Shown here: positions 41,918 to 52,571 of the stretch, in pieces
Position numbering within the stretch: the first letter of the stretch is position 1
How the letters are laid out: every line of letters begins with the position of its first letter
Source: Parietichytrium sp. I65-24A
Taxonomy: Eukaryota; Sar; Bigyra; Thraustochytrida; Thraustochytriidae
DNA length: 64,000 nucleotides
NCBI GenBank assembly: GCA_012862575.1
Contig: BLSF01000057.1
Span: 220,296 to 284,295, forward strand
Direction of reading: 5' to 3'
Notes under the pieces: generated by a model
What the model was told of the DNA's origin: nothing
Databases searched by the model: none
The model's input: only the letters and a program-made list of their open reading frames with translations
Program-made: the position numbers and the translations under genes

Positions 41918-44900
41918 GCCACGCGAGCAGTGCGCCGCGCGCTCAAGGCGCTAGTGTCCGCGGAGGATACGACGGAGGCGGCAGCGCAAGATGGCGGCGA
42001 GACGATGTCGATGACGAAGAATGGGGATGAGGAGAGCGAGATGGCCGCGACGAGAGCGACGAGAGCGACGGCAGAGGCGTTGGTGCGCGCGGCGTGCGCG
42101 GAAGAGGACGTGGCGCTTGCGGAGGACTGCGTGCGAGACTGTAGACGCTGGCTGGAGAGGAAGGACGGGGCGGAGGTGGAGCGCGGAAGGGCGCTTCTCG
42201 CAGCGGCGGCGGAGAGGCTGAAACGAGCCGCCATGGCGGCCGAGGACACTGGCGAAAAGTCGTCTGATGAGGATCAGGGCGAGAGCGTGGACGCTGCGGA
42301 CGAACATGTCCGCGCCGCGCAAGTCGTGGCAGCCGTGCTGGGTATGGTTTGGCCGGAAGCGCTGGACAAGGCGGCAGCAGAAGAGACGGTGCGGGTGGCA
42401 TGCATGGCCCTTGCGCGCGGCCCCGTAAAGGTTGCGCAGACTGTGCTGGATGAATTGCTTCCGGCGCTGTGCAGGACATGTGAAACAGGATTCTTGCGCG
42501 GGACGGAGCTGCTGGAAGTGCTAGAGGCGCGCGGTGGTATCGCAGCGGAAGACAACCAGGACCGCGTGTTGTGGCAGGCGCTTTTGGTGGGATTTTGCGC
42601 TGCGACGATGGAGAACCACCAGCTGGGAGTCAGACTTATTGACCCGATTCTGGACAAGTACTACAGCGAGGTGTGGGGAGCCATCAAAACAGACCTGTAA
42701 GTTGAGAACGCTACCTTGTGACAATATCTGTTCTACGCTTCAGACGACCCCTTCTTCTCCCACCCTTGTTAATACTGACTCGATATACTTTTTGCGTTTG
42801 TAGAATATCTCCCGACTTTAAAGAGCAGAAGCGGGCAATGTTTCTTCTGAAATCGACGCTCGCGATTAAGGAGTGCACAGACTACCGTTGGAACGCATTG
42901 TGTGACATTCTAGAGGCACTCGACCTCATGGAGGTGCATCATACCAAGGACAACTGGAGCAGAATTGAGTGGCTGATGTGCCAACCCGAAGGTAGCCTTC
43001 GAAATGTGCCGGTGCTGGATCTCTCTTGGATTCAACTTATATACAAAAAGGCAATGCAGCACACAAACTTTGCGGTGCGCAAAGTGCCTGTGAAGCAGCT
43101 CTTCGAGGATTGGGAGAAATACATTTTGGACAAGCAAAAGTACATTCGCTTTACCCCAGAATTTCTTTGTGAAATTGTCTTGCAGATTCTGAATGAAAGA
43201 GACCTCTTCCGTGTGTGTATCGCGGAAGACTCGTTCGGTGAGACGAAGTCTCTGTTTCAGGTCGAGGAAATCTTCCCAACGCTTTTTAATTTGTGGCTGG
43301 AAGACTATTGTGAGAACCGCCCTTCTGATGAGCGCCGCGCTGCACTGCGGCTTGTTCTGCGCACGATGGCGACGATCCCATACGGCTCCAATAACGGTTT
43401 CGCGCTAACACTGCTGAATAGTCTGCAGTCCGTAAATCCCAATTTGTGTGATCGCTGGCTACTCGAAGAGGATGTCGTTTTGCTTGACAAGAAATTTGTA
43501 AGAAATCTGAGTTGGATGTCAGACTCTGTAGAGTTTTTCCGTGTCGCAAACATGATCTTTAAGACTGTGCCCCTTCTAGTCTGCAAACACGGTTCAACGA
43601 CGGATATTTCTGTTTTAAGTCTTGCATCGCTCTTGACGAGCGCGAGAACCGTGAATTGGCCAGAGGTCTTTGACGCGGTCAGTGCATTGGTTTGCCGGTC
43701 AGCTCTTCGCAACGCGCTGATCGATGTTGTCCGAGAGGCATTGGAGGACGGCAAATTTGGAGACAGCACTTTTTTTCGCCCCGAACCGACCGCGTTCTGC
43801 TTTGGTTTGCTCTTGGCCGATTCAGACGCTGTCGAAACCGTTTTAGACTCGGTTGCACAACCCCTGACGACTGCATACTCCAGTCCTTACGGGAATAAGA
43901 CCATTATCAGGCGGAGCGCAATGCTCCTGGAGGGTATATTTCGGTTGTGGAGTGGCTTTAGAGAGCAGCTTGATGTTTCTTTGCGGCGATGCCTATCTGC
44001 ACTCTTGAAGTGCGATGTGCTCGAGTGGTGCGGGCAAGCTGTTCACATCGAGTCCAAAGAACGTGAGGATTGGCTCCTTGAAAAATATTTGAGCAATGCG
44101 TTTTCCACAGAGACATTCCTGGAATCCAATGTCAGCTCAGAGCTCACCACCTCAAACTATGCGCTTCCGCTTCTGAAAGCTCTCTGCAACGGTAACGGGG
44201 AAAGGGCGGACCTGATATCCAACGAGACTCTGCGAAATTTGTTCAGCACCTTTTGGTCTAGATCGATTGGGGATCTGACGAAAGATGAGGAAGCTCAAGC
44301 TTCCGAAACCTTTCTCCGCATGGCCCAGGCCTTGCGAATGCTGGATGGACTTTCTCCTGTTGCTCACGCTTTTTTGACAGAGAAGACTTGGGCTGAAGCC
44401 ATACACACTCTCGCTACGACAGATCTATTCGCGCCGTCAGGATTGGTTTCACAAGAGGCGTACTCTCGCGGGATGTTGCTTGCCGACTGCGAAGAGTGGC
44501 GTTATTCTACTCTTCTTGATCTCTTGAGTTGCCGGCCGCAACCTCTGCTCAGGTTGACAGCCGAGCAAGCAGTTCAGGTTTCCAACGCAACACTTGACAA
44601 TCTGGATCGGTGTAGCGATAAACTGACCGGGACACTTTTCGCGGTCTTGCGATACAGCCTTTCAGAGAGCAAAGAAGCCCTTCCGTCTATACCCTGGGAG
44701 GACGTTTGGAGTGCTTGCCTTGCTGCCTTTAGCTCATCCGAGAAGAAGAACATGCGATGGTATCTCACTTTGGTGGAGACTGTCCTTCATCCCTTCCTCT
44801 TTACGAGTACGGAATCAAGACATGAGGGCCTAGCCCGGACAATCTGGAAGCACATGATTGCGCACGACAACACGCAGGGATTTGCGGCTCAAGCGATTGC

Positions 44901-46665
44901 CAAACACGTTGCCGGGAACGTACTTTTTGCAGCTCCGGGTCAAGTTCCTCGGTGGACGAAGGAGCTTGTCGATCTGATTCAGTTCTCTCCAGAGCGATCG
45001 ACGCACCAGACCCTGGAAACGCAAACGCAGGAACTTTGCGAAGTGGTGGCCACTCCTTACGACTATATCGGGGAGACTCGTATCCATCCGCTTGCTTTTG
45101 TGAGGTTGCAAATTCAAGCAGTGTTCGCTCACTACTGTGACACGTGTGACAGCGAAGAACGGGTGCTCAACTTTTCAAAACTCGTTGCGGACGAAGCTCT
45201 TGACAGATTGCACGCGTTCCAGCAACAGGCTAAGCGAAACTCCATGCACAGCCCAGAAGGCTATGCAGAAGCACATCTCTGGGATCTAGCAAGTCTGATG
45301 TGTGGTAAACTCGCCCGTTTGCCCGACGCTGCGAAATCCCCTCTGGTAGACGAGCTACTCAAACGTCTGTTGTCTCAATTTATCCCAGCGTCTTGCACAT
45401 ATCGAAATCGTGCAGCTGCAGAAATAAGTGTTCTCAACCTCCTTTTCACGTCCAATTCAAATCGTGTGATGGATTATTTGGACTCTTTGAACGAATTATA
45501 CGACGCCAAAAAGGCGCACACACTATCCTCACTCTACATAGTATCTACTCTCGCCCGGAAGGCAGTCACCTCGTCTTTGTGGACAACGGAGGAGTGTCAC
45601 TCAATCTTGGAGAAAATCAGTATTGTCGTATTACCCTTTGCTGGGTCTGGAGAAATCCTCATTCGAACATTGTCCGCGAATATAGTGTCAATTACATACG
45701 CTGCCCTTCTGAAGCACTACACGGTCGCTGATAGCAGCAAGGCCGAGCTTTTGAAACACACCGGGGGAATCGTTCTTGGCAAGCAAGCAGGTGGCCTGCT
45801 TAACGGTGTTCTGTCAGAGTTTGATCCATGTGGAGACGTCACGATCGCATCTCGCCTTCGCAAACCGTGTAATGCATATGGAGAGGAGTTGATTGATTTG
45901 ATCTCGACCCGAGTCACATCCACAATCGATAATTATCTATTGGAAAAGCACGACAAGGTTCGCGCCGTTGTTGCCCGCAAGGCTGCTCCAGCGCAGGACT
46001 ACAAGTCCATCGTTGAGCGGGAGTCCAAAAAAATGGTAAACACAATGGCCTCACCGGCAGAGACAGACACTGGGTTGATTCGACAACAGAAATTTGACCC
46101 CTGGACGAGCTGGGGCAGCTTTTTGACTTTGTTGAGTAAGAATCAAGGCGCTACTACGAGGCACCGCGAGGCTTTCAAGGGGAAGCAGAGCCGCCTCCAG
46201 CAAGTGATCGTGGTTACCTCTCTTTTAGATTCTGTCGCTAGCATCGCTGCGATGGCGAGAACCTCCGAGATATTTGCTGCAAAGCGTTTCGTAGTTCGAG
46301 ATCTTGCGGTTTTGAAAGAGGACACCTTCGAGCAGATTGCAGTTTCTGCAGAGCATTGGCTTTCGTTTCAAGCCGTCAGTCGCAATGATCTCGGAGGGTT
46401 TTTGAAAGAGTGCAAGCGAGATGGCTATAATATTGTGGGACTGGAGCAAAATTGCTCTCAGGCTTCAATATTATCCCAGTACACGTTTCCGGCTCACGGC
46501 CGGGTGGTTCTCGTTTGCTCCAACGAGGTCGACGGTATCCCTGCTGCACTTGTCCCCCTCTGTGACAATCTTGTTAGTCTTCCCATGAATGGAGTCTCGC
46601 GTACTGTCCTCTCTCACATCTTTGGTGCCATGGCCCTTTGGGAATACACCAAGCAACTAATGTAA
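41915..46665 (+). CDS. TARBP1/Trm3-type SPOUT tRNA ribose methyltransferase-like protein, two exons
   Basis: Exon 1 is 41915-42696 and exon 2 is 42804-46665. The 107-bp intron runs GTAAGT...TTTGTAG, and the codon CT|A joins TDL|ISPDF. 1547 residues, near the length of human TARBP1 (about 1620) and yeast Trm3 (about 1436). A long helical N-terminal region is followed by a C-terminal SpoU/TrmH domain (about 1395-1547): VIVVTSLLDSVASIAAMART, IAVSAEHWLSFQAVS, YNIVGLEQNC, VVLVCSNEVDGIPAALVPL and LSHIFGAMALWEYTKQ. Family members methylate the 2'-OH of G18 in tRNA. The canonical motif-1 Asn (N-x-G-x-x-x-R) is Ser with the Arg kept, and the motif-3 Asn (S-L-N-V) is Leu. Either the enzyme is altered or it acts only as a scaffold. 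The domain assignment is firm. Confidence 0.85.
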
Positions 46666-46847
46666 ATCGAGAAGGCGTCTTCCGAACATCTTGGTCTCGA
46701 CTTTGTCGAATCCCTTTCAGATGTATGATTCTACTATCTGCTCGCACGTATTTTTACACTGGCTTCAGAATGAGTTTGTCGTCTTTCACAATTTTTTTCG
46801 TCTGAACATTAAAAAGCACAAATTGTGTAACCTTCTGCTTATTTACG

Positions 46848-48920
46848 TTACGTACCCTGAGTTGATCTGGTCTCGCAAGCACTGCCATTCATGACCTCTC
46901 CATGCCCATGCCCGCGCCGGTGGAGACTTGAGTGGTTGTGAAGACGGGGATGTGTCGGCTGACCAGCGGGAATCAACATAGTACTTCTTCGGATGAAAAA
47001 CCCTGGATCGATAATCTCGCATATTGCATGGTCATATTGTTGGCGTAGCTGATGTAGCGGCTCTTTTTGCTTGATCTCCTCTTGATTCTGAAAATGTCTT
47101 TCAAGCCGCGATTTGTTGGCTGGGTCTGGCGCTGGATGTACATTCATTCTCTCCTCCAGCACGCAAAGCCAAGCTAATGTTCTGGAGTAGAACGATAACA
47201 TAAAAGCGTCAACGCATGTGCGGAGGATTAAACACAAGCACGGAATCTCCTCTGAAATTGAATGAGCAGAGGCTGACATCAATCGCTTTTGGACAACTTC
47301 GAAGAGAGCTGAGAATTCATTCTGAAGCTCTTCTTCACTCACCTCCTCAACTTGTTGTTCGGCGCCGAGCTGGGTTCCAAAGCGTGTGTGTTCTCTCACC
47401 ATGTTTGAACTGCGTCGCGAGACAAACGAAGAATATTCCGCGCTGGTGTGTCGAGATTGAAATGACATCATCCCAGCTTGTGAATCCTTAGAATATTGCC
47501 TCATGAGTTTTGAGTTTGTGCCGTTGGACGGTTGCCGCTGTAAAATCGAGTTTTGACGTTCCATTCGGGAGGCCTGCCGATTGAGTGCCGAACTATCTTC
47601 GGTGACATGAATCGAAGTTCGAAAGCGTCGCGAGGTGTGATTCTCTTCTGATTTTGCCTTTTGAAATGTCTTGACGTCGATACCAAGCTTCACCAACCGC
47701 GATTCAATCGTGGCCTTGAATGCGTACCTCGAGGCAAGGTGAACGAGATTGACTACGTCCATTGTGTTCAGGTTTGTCAGCAGTAATTGGCGGTTCTGAA
47801 CCACTTGGTTTGGAAGGCTCTCAACAATCATCTTGATCAACCCGGACACCGCTTGGCCATCACGAAGGACGTGCATTTTCATTGATGTGCTTAGTTCGTC
47901 ACGCACAAGATTATTTACGGTGACCGGCTCTAGGTTTGTCGCCAGAGTTGGCTTGCCTTGCTCCTGGGCTACAAACACTCTGCGAGGAAATATTTGCGCT
48001 TGCTTGGGAAACAAATTATTGATGTGCAAGTCCGTTTTCGCTCGCTCTTCTTTCTCAGCCTTGATTTGAGTTGCTCGAGCCCGCTTCCGCGCGGACTCTC
48101 TCTGAAGACGATCCTGCTGCTCTCGACGGGAGAACATGGTGTCTAGTGCGTACAGCTCCTGCTGGACATCGTAAAAGTTTGAATTCCGCAAATGTACTTG
48201 CGTGACCTTTTCGTCCCCTATGACCGCGGGTAAGTGTGATCCTTGGTCTGGTTTGAAATCCCCGGTGCCAAAATGGTCCTCCAGTATAGCAATGGTATCC
48301 TTCAGCTCCGTGCTGGCCTTCACACCTTTAAATACTATCGTGCTGTTCATCTTTCCTTTTGGTCGTGCTGTAGCTTTCAACTTGTCTGACATCTCATGCC
48401 CAATTTTAGCAAGGCTTGCATCTACGATGGCGGCGTCGAAGGTGTCAAACTTTTTTCTTGTGGCGACCTCTTGAAGAAACTGCATTCTCTTTGCCTCGGC
48501 CCCTTCCACTTTCGAACCATTTTCTGGGTCTGCCCACTTTGGCGTCAGATACAAGTAATCTGCCACCGAGCCTCGTGACTTCCAAGCAGCCTGTGCCTTG
48601 CACTTTGTTTCGATTCCCATCTGTCTCTCCACCAAGGCGATGTTTGCTTCGTCCGGGGTCGCTCCAATCTCCTCCAAGTATTTCACTGCGTACTCTGCTT
48701 TTGCCCCCCTGGTGAACTCCTTGTCAACCTTCTTCGGCTTCTCCTGCGGAAGCAGCGGAATCGCCACCACAAACGTTTTTGCGGAGCTTGCAAAGATCGC
48801 GCCATCCGGATTTTCCTTCAACATTCTTGCAAAGTCCTTTCTCGCCCTTGTCTTGATCGTGACATGGCCCAGCTCCTTGCCCATCCTGTGCTTCTCATAC
48901 CGCGTGTTCTTTGTCGCCAT
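46848..48920 (-). CDS. Unrecognised 690-residue protein with RQxS-type phosphosite array
   Basis: 690 residues, single exon from the ATG at 48920, preceded by a pyrimidine-rich (purine-rich on the coding strand) stretch. I do not recognise the family. Seen: a basic N-terminus (TRYEKHRMGKELGHVTIKTR), a helical region with a Lys/Arg/Glu-rich coil (REQQDRLQRESARKRARATQ, about 262-281), a middle domain (INNLFPKQAQIFPRRVFVAQ ... LLLTNLNTMDVVNLVHLASR), then a linker with repeated RxxS sites (NRQAS, ERQNS, QRQPS, MRQYS, SRRSS at about 450-520), a hydrophobic helical segment (IPCLCLILRTCVDAFMLSFY, about 570-590), and a Gln/His-rich tail. The R-x-x-S array suggests control by basophilic kinases; this is inferred. 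No membrane anchor is clear. It is convergent with the TARBP1-like gene. Confidence 0.6.
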   Translation of the reverse strand: MATKNTRYEKHRMGKELGHVTIKTRARKDFARMLKENPDGAIFASSAKTFVVAIPLLPQEKPKKVDKEFTRGAKAEYAVKYLEEIGATPDEANIALVERQMGIETKCKAQAAWKSRGSVADYLYLTPKWADPENGSKVEGAEAKRMQFLQEVATRKKFDTFDAAIVDASLAKIGHEMSDKLKATARPKGKMNSTIVFKGVKASTELKDTIAILEDHFGTGDFKPDQGSHLPAVIGDEKVTQVHLRNSNFYDVQQELYALDTMFSRREQQDRLQRESARKRARATQIKAEKEERAKTDLHINNLFPKQAQIFPRRVFVAQEQGKPTLATNLEPVTVNNLVRDELSTSMKMHVLRDGQAVSGLIKMIVESLPNQVVQNRQLLLTNLNTMDVVNLVHLASRYAFKATIESRLVKLGIDVKTFQKAKSEENHTSRRFRTSIHVTEDSSALNRQASRMERQNSILQRQPSNGTNSKLMRQYSKDSQAGMMSFQSRHTSAEYSSFVSRRSSNMVREHTRFGTQLGAEQQVEEVSEEELQNEFSALFEVVQKRLMSASAHSISEEIPCLCLILRTCVDAFMLSFYSRTLAWLCVLEERMNVHPAPDPANKSRLERHFQNQEEIKQKEPLHQLRQQYDHAICEIIDPGFFIRRSTMLIPAGQPTHPRLHNHSSLHRRGHGHGEVMNGSACETRSTQGT

Positions 48921-49836
48921 CTTTCCCCTCCCACGCGCGATCGCCCTTGCACTTGCACTTGTGCTTGCAATTTCACTTCCAATTGCACTTGCGTATCAGT
49001 CAGGCCTCCAACTCTCAATCTTCCTCCCCTCCGCGACTTGTCGCTCGTGCAATCCCTCCTTCACAGCGCCTTTTCCTTCACACTTTCAGACAGGCCATCC
49101 AATCAGGCATACAAGGTCTTCTGACTGCGTCGCTGGCGACCTGGAAGCTGAAATATGTCAGCCTTTCAGAGCTGTATCTCAAAGCTTTCTTCGTTCAACA
49201 AAGGCTCTTTCTTCCGCTGTCAAATCGCTCCCAAACTTTTGCCAACTTGCGATTTGCACATGCATGCATTTATTGGCTAATACTCAGTAGTACCAACACC
49301 ATCGTTGCATCTCATGGCATCTCATGGCGCACGGACGCGAGCGGAGTGGTACCTCACCGCTGAGCAATAAATCCAAGATACGAAATTCGAATAATACCCA
49401 GCGGAGAAGTAGTTCCCCAGCTGCATCAACCGTCCATTACTCGAGTGCATAGCCGGTACCGATAGGACCCGCCGCGGCCCGCGCCAGTCTACTAGTCCAC
49501 TTGAGACTGTATGCCTTACCCTAAGCAACCACTTAGCACACATTATCTGATTCTGAAGTACAGTACTCTCTATCTATCTGTTTAGTATCTAGCTAGATAG
49601 TAGTAGAGGTATCTGTTGATAGATTGAGAGTGTTAGTGTTGAGCACCTCACTGAAGCGTGCAATGCGTCACGCTTTACCTCATCTTGCCTATCTTGCCTC
49701 CTTTCATTCACTCATCCATTCTTACAAGTCCTTTTCTTCTTTTCCTCTTTCTTTTTCATTGTTGATGAGTTGAACAAATCACTGTCAAGTTGCATCCGAG
49801 TTGACCAAAAAGGAAAAGAAAGGAGACTTGACTGAC

Positions 49837-49872
<36 letters not shown>

Positions 49873-50204
49873 GTATATTTGTACATCTTCTCTATCTCAG
49901 AGACCTTCAAAATTCAAAGTTTGCCCAACGTTGAACGCGTTTTGGTTTCCTTCCCATTCATTACAAGTTCACGTTCGCATAGCTTGCATGACCTACAAGC
50001 TTGCCTACAGAGAAGGTTGTTGCATTGTTGCAACAGCGTGTGAATGAACGAAAGGGAGCAAGCAAGAGAGAGAAACTAGAGAAACAGAGAGAGAGAGAGC
50101 AGACCAGCTGCGGCTCACACGCGGTGCGCACGGCTGCGCAGGGAGCGAATTCGACAAAGTTAACCTTGCGAAAGGCGCTGCTGAGAAGTCGACTTGGCGG
50201 GGAA
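48921..50204. promoter_or_regulatory. Divergent intergenic region (690-aa protein / GPD2)
   Basis: CTTGCA-type tandem words at about 48946-48990. CCGGTACCG at 49453-49461. TATC/TAGATA words at about 49569-49610. A (CT)14 run at 49841-49868, and a GA-rich leader (50066-50102) before the GPD2 start. Confidence 0.5.
49841..49868. repeat. (CT)14 dinucleotide microsatellite
   Basis: Perfect CT repeat of 28 bp. Confidence 0.95.
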
Positions 50205-52355
50205 ATGCTGGCGAGAGCGGTGCTTTTGCAGTCGCCGCGCCGTTTACGGCAGCTGTCCACGAATGCGACGAGGGCATGGGCAGGAAAGTTCCCGACGCGA
50301 GAGGAGCAGATCGAGAGGCTCGGCAAGAAGCAAGATGGATTTGACGTGCTCGTGATAGGCGGTGGCGCCACCGGATGTGGAATCGCTCTTGACGCGGCGA
50401 CGCGAGGTCTGAAAGTCGCGCTCGTGGAAAAGGGGGATTTCGCATCCGAGACGAGTTCGAGGAGCACAAAGCTGATCTGGGCTGGTATTAGATACATCGG
50501 CACAGCCGTTGCCGCGCTGCTCTCTCGAGAGACGCTAAAGCACCCGGTGCAGTCATGGGATAAGTTTGTCGGGGAGTTCAAGATGGTCCTTGGCGCGCAC
50601 AAGGAGCGGAGGTTTCTGCTAGAAACTCAGCCGCATCTTACAGATTGGCAGCCAATAGCCGTGCCCATCGATCGATGGTTCACCTGGCCGCCACCGATGG
50701 GACACCCACTTTTTAGCATGGCCGGCCTTGTTCTGCCCCTGGTCTTCAAATTCTACGATTCTCTAAGTGGGTTCTCATGCCCTCCCAGCTATGTACTCTC
50801 CAAGCGTCGTGCCTTGGAGCGGTTTCCGCATCTAGATAGCCAACGCATGAAGTATACTCAGGTTTTTTACGAAGGGATGCATAATGACGCTCGCACGTGT
50901 ATATCGATTGCTCTGACAGCGGCGGAAAAGGGCGCGACAATCGCCAATTACGTCGAGGTGGTTGGACTGGAAAGGAAAGACTCCAGTGACCCCGAGAGAG
51001 TTACCGGGGTTTTGGCTCGCGACGCAATTTCTGGAAACTCTCTGGCCATAAATGCGAAGGCTGTTATATTTGCTGGTGGCCCTTTCACCGACTCGTTACG
51101 GATTCTGGAGGATAAGAACTGTATGCCCGCCGTCAGTGGCGCTGCAGGGACGCACATAGTTTTGCCGGGATACTTTAGCAGCCACGGAATGGGCCTGTTG
51201 GACATCAATACAAGCGATGGGCGGTTCTTGTTCTTCTTGCCGTGGCAGGGAAGCACCATTGTCGGTACAACCGACCGAAAGGGAAATCCAACTAGCAGCC
51301 CAGCTCCACCGGAAGAGGAGATCCAGTGGATTCTGAACGAAGTGAAGAAGTATATGTCTCCGGAGCTTCGCGTGCGCCGATCTGACGTGCTCTCTGCATG
51401 GCGTGGGTGGCGGCCTTTAGCAGTAGATCCACATGCTCCTCCAGGCTCGCCTCCAAGCCGCGATCATACAATATCTACAAACCCCAAGTCCAAAGTCACG
51501 TTTATCACGGGTGGAAAGTGGACAACGTATCGCGAAATGGCTGAAGATGTTTTGGACCGTGTGATCGCTGACAAAGGCTTGACACAAGCTGGCCCATGTA
51601 TCACTGGCACACAGAAGCTCATTGGAGCGAAACATTACACTCCTTCACTGTATGTTGAGTTAATCCAAAAGTACAACATTTCAGAGGAGACTGCAAGGCA
51701 TCTGGCACGGACCTACGGCTCTCGAGCCTGGGAAGTGGTGAAATTGACGAAACCAACGAATAAAAGGTGGCCAAGGTTTGGGGTTACCCTCGTTGAAGGC
51801 TATCCGTACCTTGAGAATGAAGTGGAGTACGCCATCCAAGAGTATGCGAGAACTGTGAAGGATGTGCTTGCGCTGAGGACAAGGTTAGCTTTTCTCAATT
51901 CGGAGGCGGCTAAGCACGCGGCACCGCGTGTTGCTGACATTATGGCACAAAAGCTCAAGTGGTCGAAGGAAGTTCGGGACGCTCAGTTGCTTGAGGCACT
52001 CGAGTATATTGACACCTTCGGCGGCCCATACCCGAAGGAAGCAATCCAGTGGGGCCGCGAGGATCTTGCTTCCCTCTTTCGTCAGTTGGACTGGGATGGT
52101 TCTGGCTACATCGACCAAATTGAGCTCTTAAATGCTGCAAAGTCACTGGGTTTTCACGTGGGCACCCATGATGAGCTTCGCGCTTTGTTTCGCAAGCTTC
52201 CGGGATCAGAATCTGGACGGGTGTACAAGGAAGACTTTGTTCAATTTTTCAAAGAAAATGTATCAAATGAAGCTGTTCTTCAACGAATCGGTGCAGAGCT
52301 CAAGCTCAGCATTGAGAAACTCGATGAAAATTCCCCTGGCGTTCTCTTCGGATAA
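50205..52355 (+). CDS. GPD2: Mitochondrial FAD-dependent glycerol-3-phosphate dehydrogenase with EF-hand
   Basis: 716 residues (human GPD2 is 727) from the ATG at 50205. The N-terminus MLARAVLLQSPRRLRQLSTN is basic, Ser-containing and without acids, fitting a mitochondrial presequence. FAD fold: FDVLVIGGGATGCGIALDAA. C-terminal to the DAO domain is the typical helical domain, then an EF-hand loop DWDGSGYIDQIE (about 628-639) with all Ca-ligand positions, and a second, degenerate hand (PGSESGRVYKEDF). The enzyme oxidises glycerol 3-phosphate and passes electrons to ubiquinone on the outer face of the inner membrane; Ca binding usually raises activity. One difference is visible: in the segment after the FAD glycines, the usual S-T-K-L-I-H-G-G-V-R-Y reads STKLIWAGIRY. 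With cytosolic enzymes (not seen here) it would complete a glycerol-phosphate shuttle. It is convergent with the coiled-coil gene. Confidence 0.93.
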   Translation: MLARAVLLQSPRRLRQLSTNATRAWAGKFPTREEQIERLGKKQDGFDVLVIGGGATGCGIALDAATRGLKVALVEKGDFASETSSRSTKLIWAGIRYIGTAVAALLSRETLKHPVQSWDKFVGEFKMVLGAHKERRFLLETQPHLTDWQPIAVPIDRWFTWPPPMGHPLFSMAGLVLPLVFKFYDSLSGFSCPPSYVLSKRRALERFPHLDSQRMKYTQVFYEGMHNDARTCISIALTAAEKGATIANYVEVVGLERKDSSDPERVTGVLARDAISGNSLAINAKAVIFAGGPFTDSLRILEDKNCMPAVSGAAGTHIVLPGYFSSHGMGLLDINTSDGRFLFFLPWQGSTIVGTTDRKGNPTSSPAPPEEEIQWILNEVKKYMSPELRVRRSDVLSAWRGWRPLAVDPHAPPGSPPSRDHTISTNPKSKVTFITGGKWTTYREMAEDVLDRVIADKGLTQAGPCITGTQKLIGAKHYTPSLYVELIQKYNISEETARHLARTYGSRAWEVVKLTKPTNKRWPRFGVTLVEGYPYLENEVEYAIQEYARTVKDVLALRTRLAFLNSEAAKHAAPRVADIMAQKLKWSKEVRDAQLLEALEYIDTFGGPYPKEAIQWGREDLASLFRQLDWDGSGYIDQIELLNAAKSLGFHVGTHDELRALFRKLPGSESGRVYKEDFVQFFKENVSNEAVLQRIGAELKLSIEKLDENSPGVLFG

Positions 52356-52571
52356 TAAAAATCAGCAGTCGCAACTTGTTTGAGTGATGTAGAGCGTGCA
52401 TGTAGGCAATTGAAAGAAAATTGACAGTAAATTAAAATTCGAATTTGAACAATCTAATTTTGTTCCTGATATATATCCTCGGTTTGACGCGCTCTGAAAA
52501 CAAGAGAGGAAGACAGAACAACGAAGCGCGCCACCATTCGGCTGCGAACGTGCAAATTTGCAGTGCCCTTT

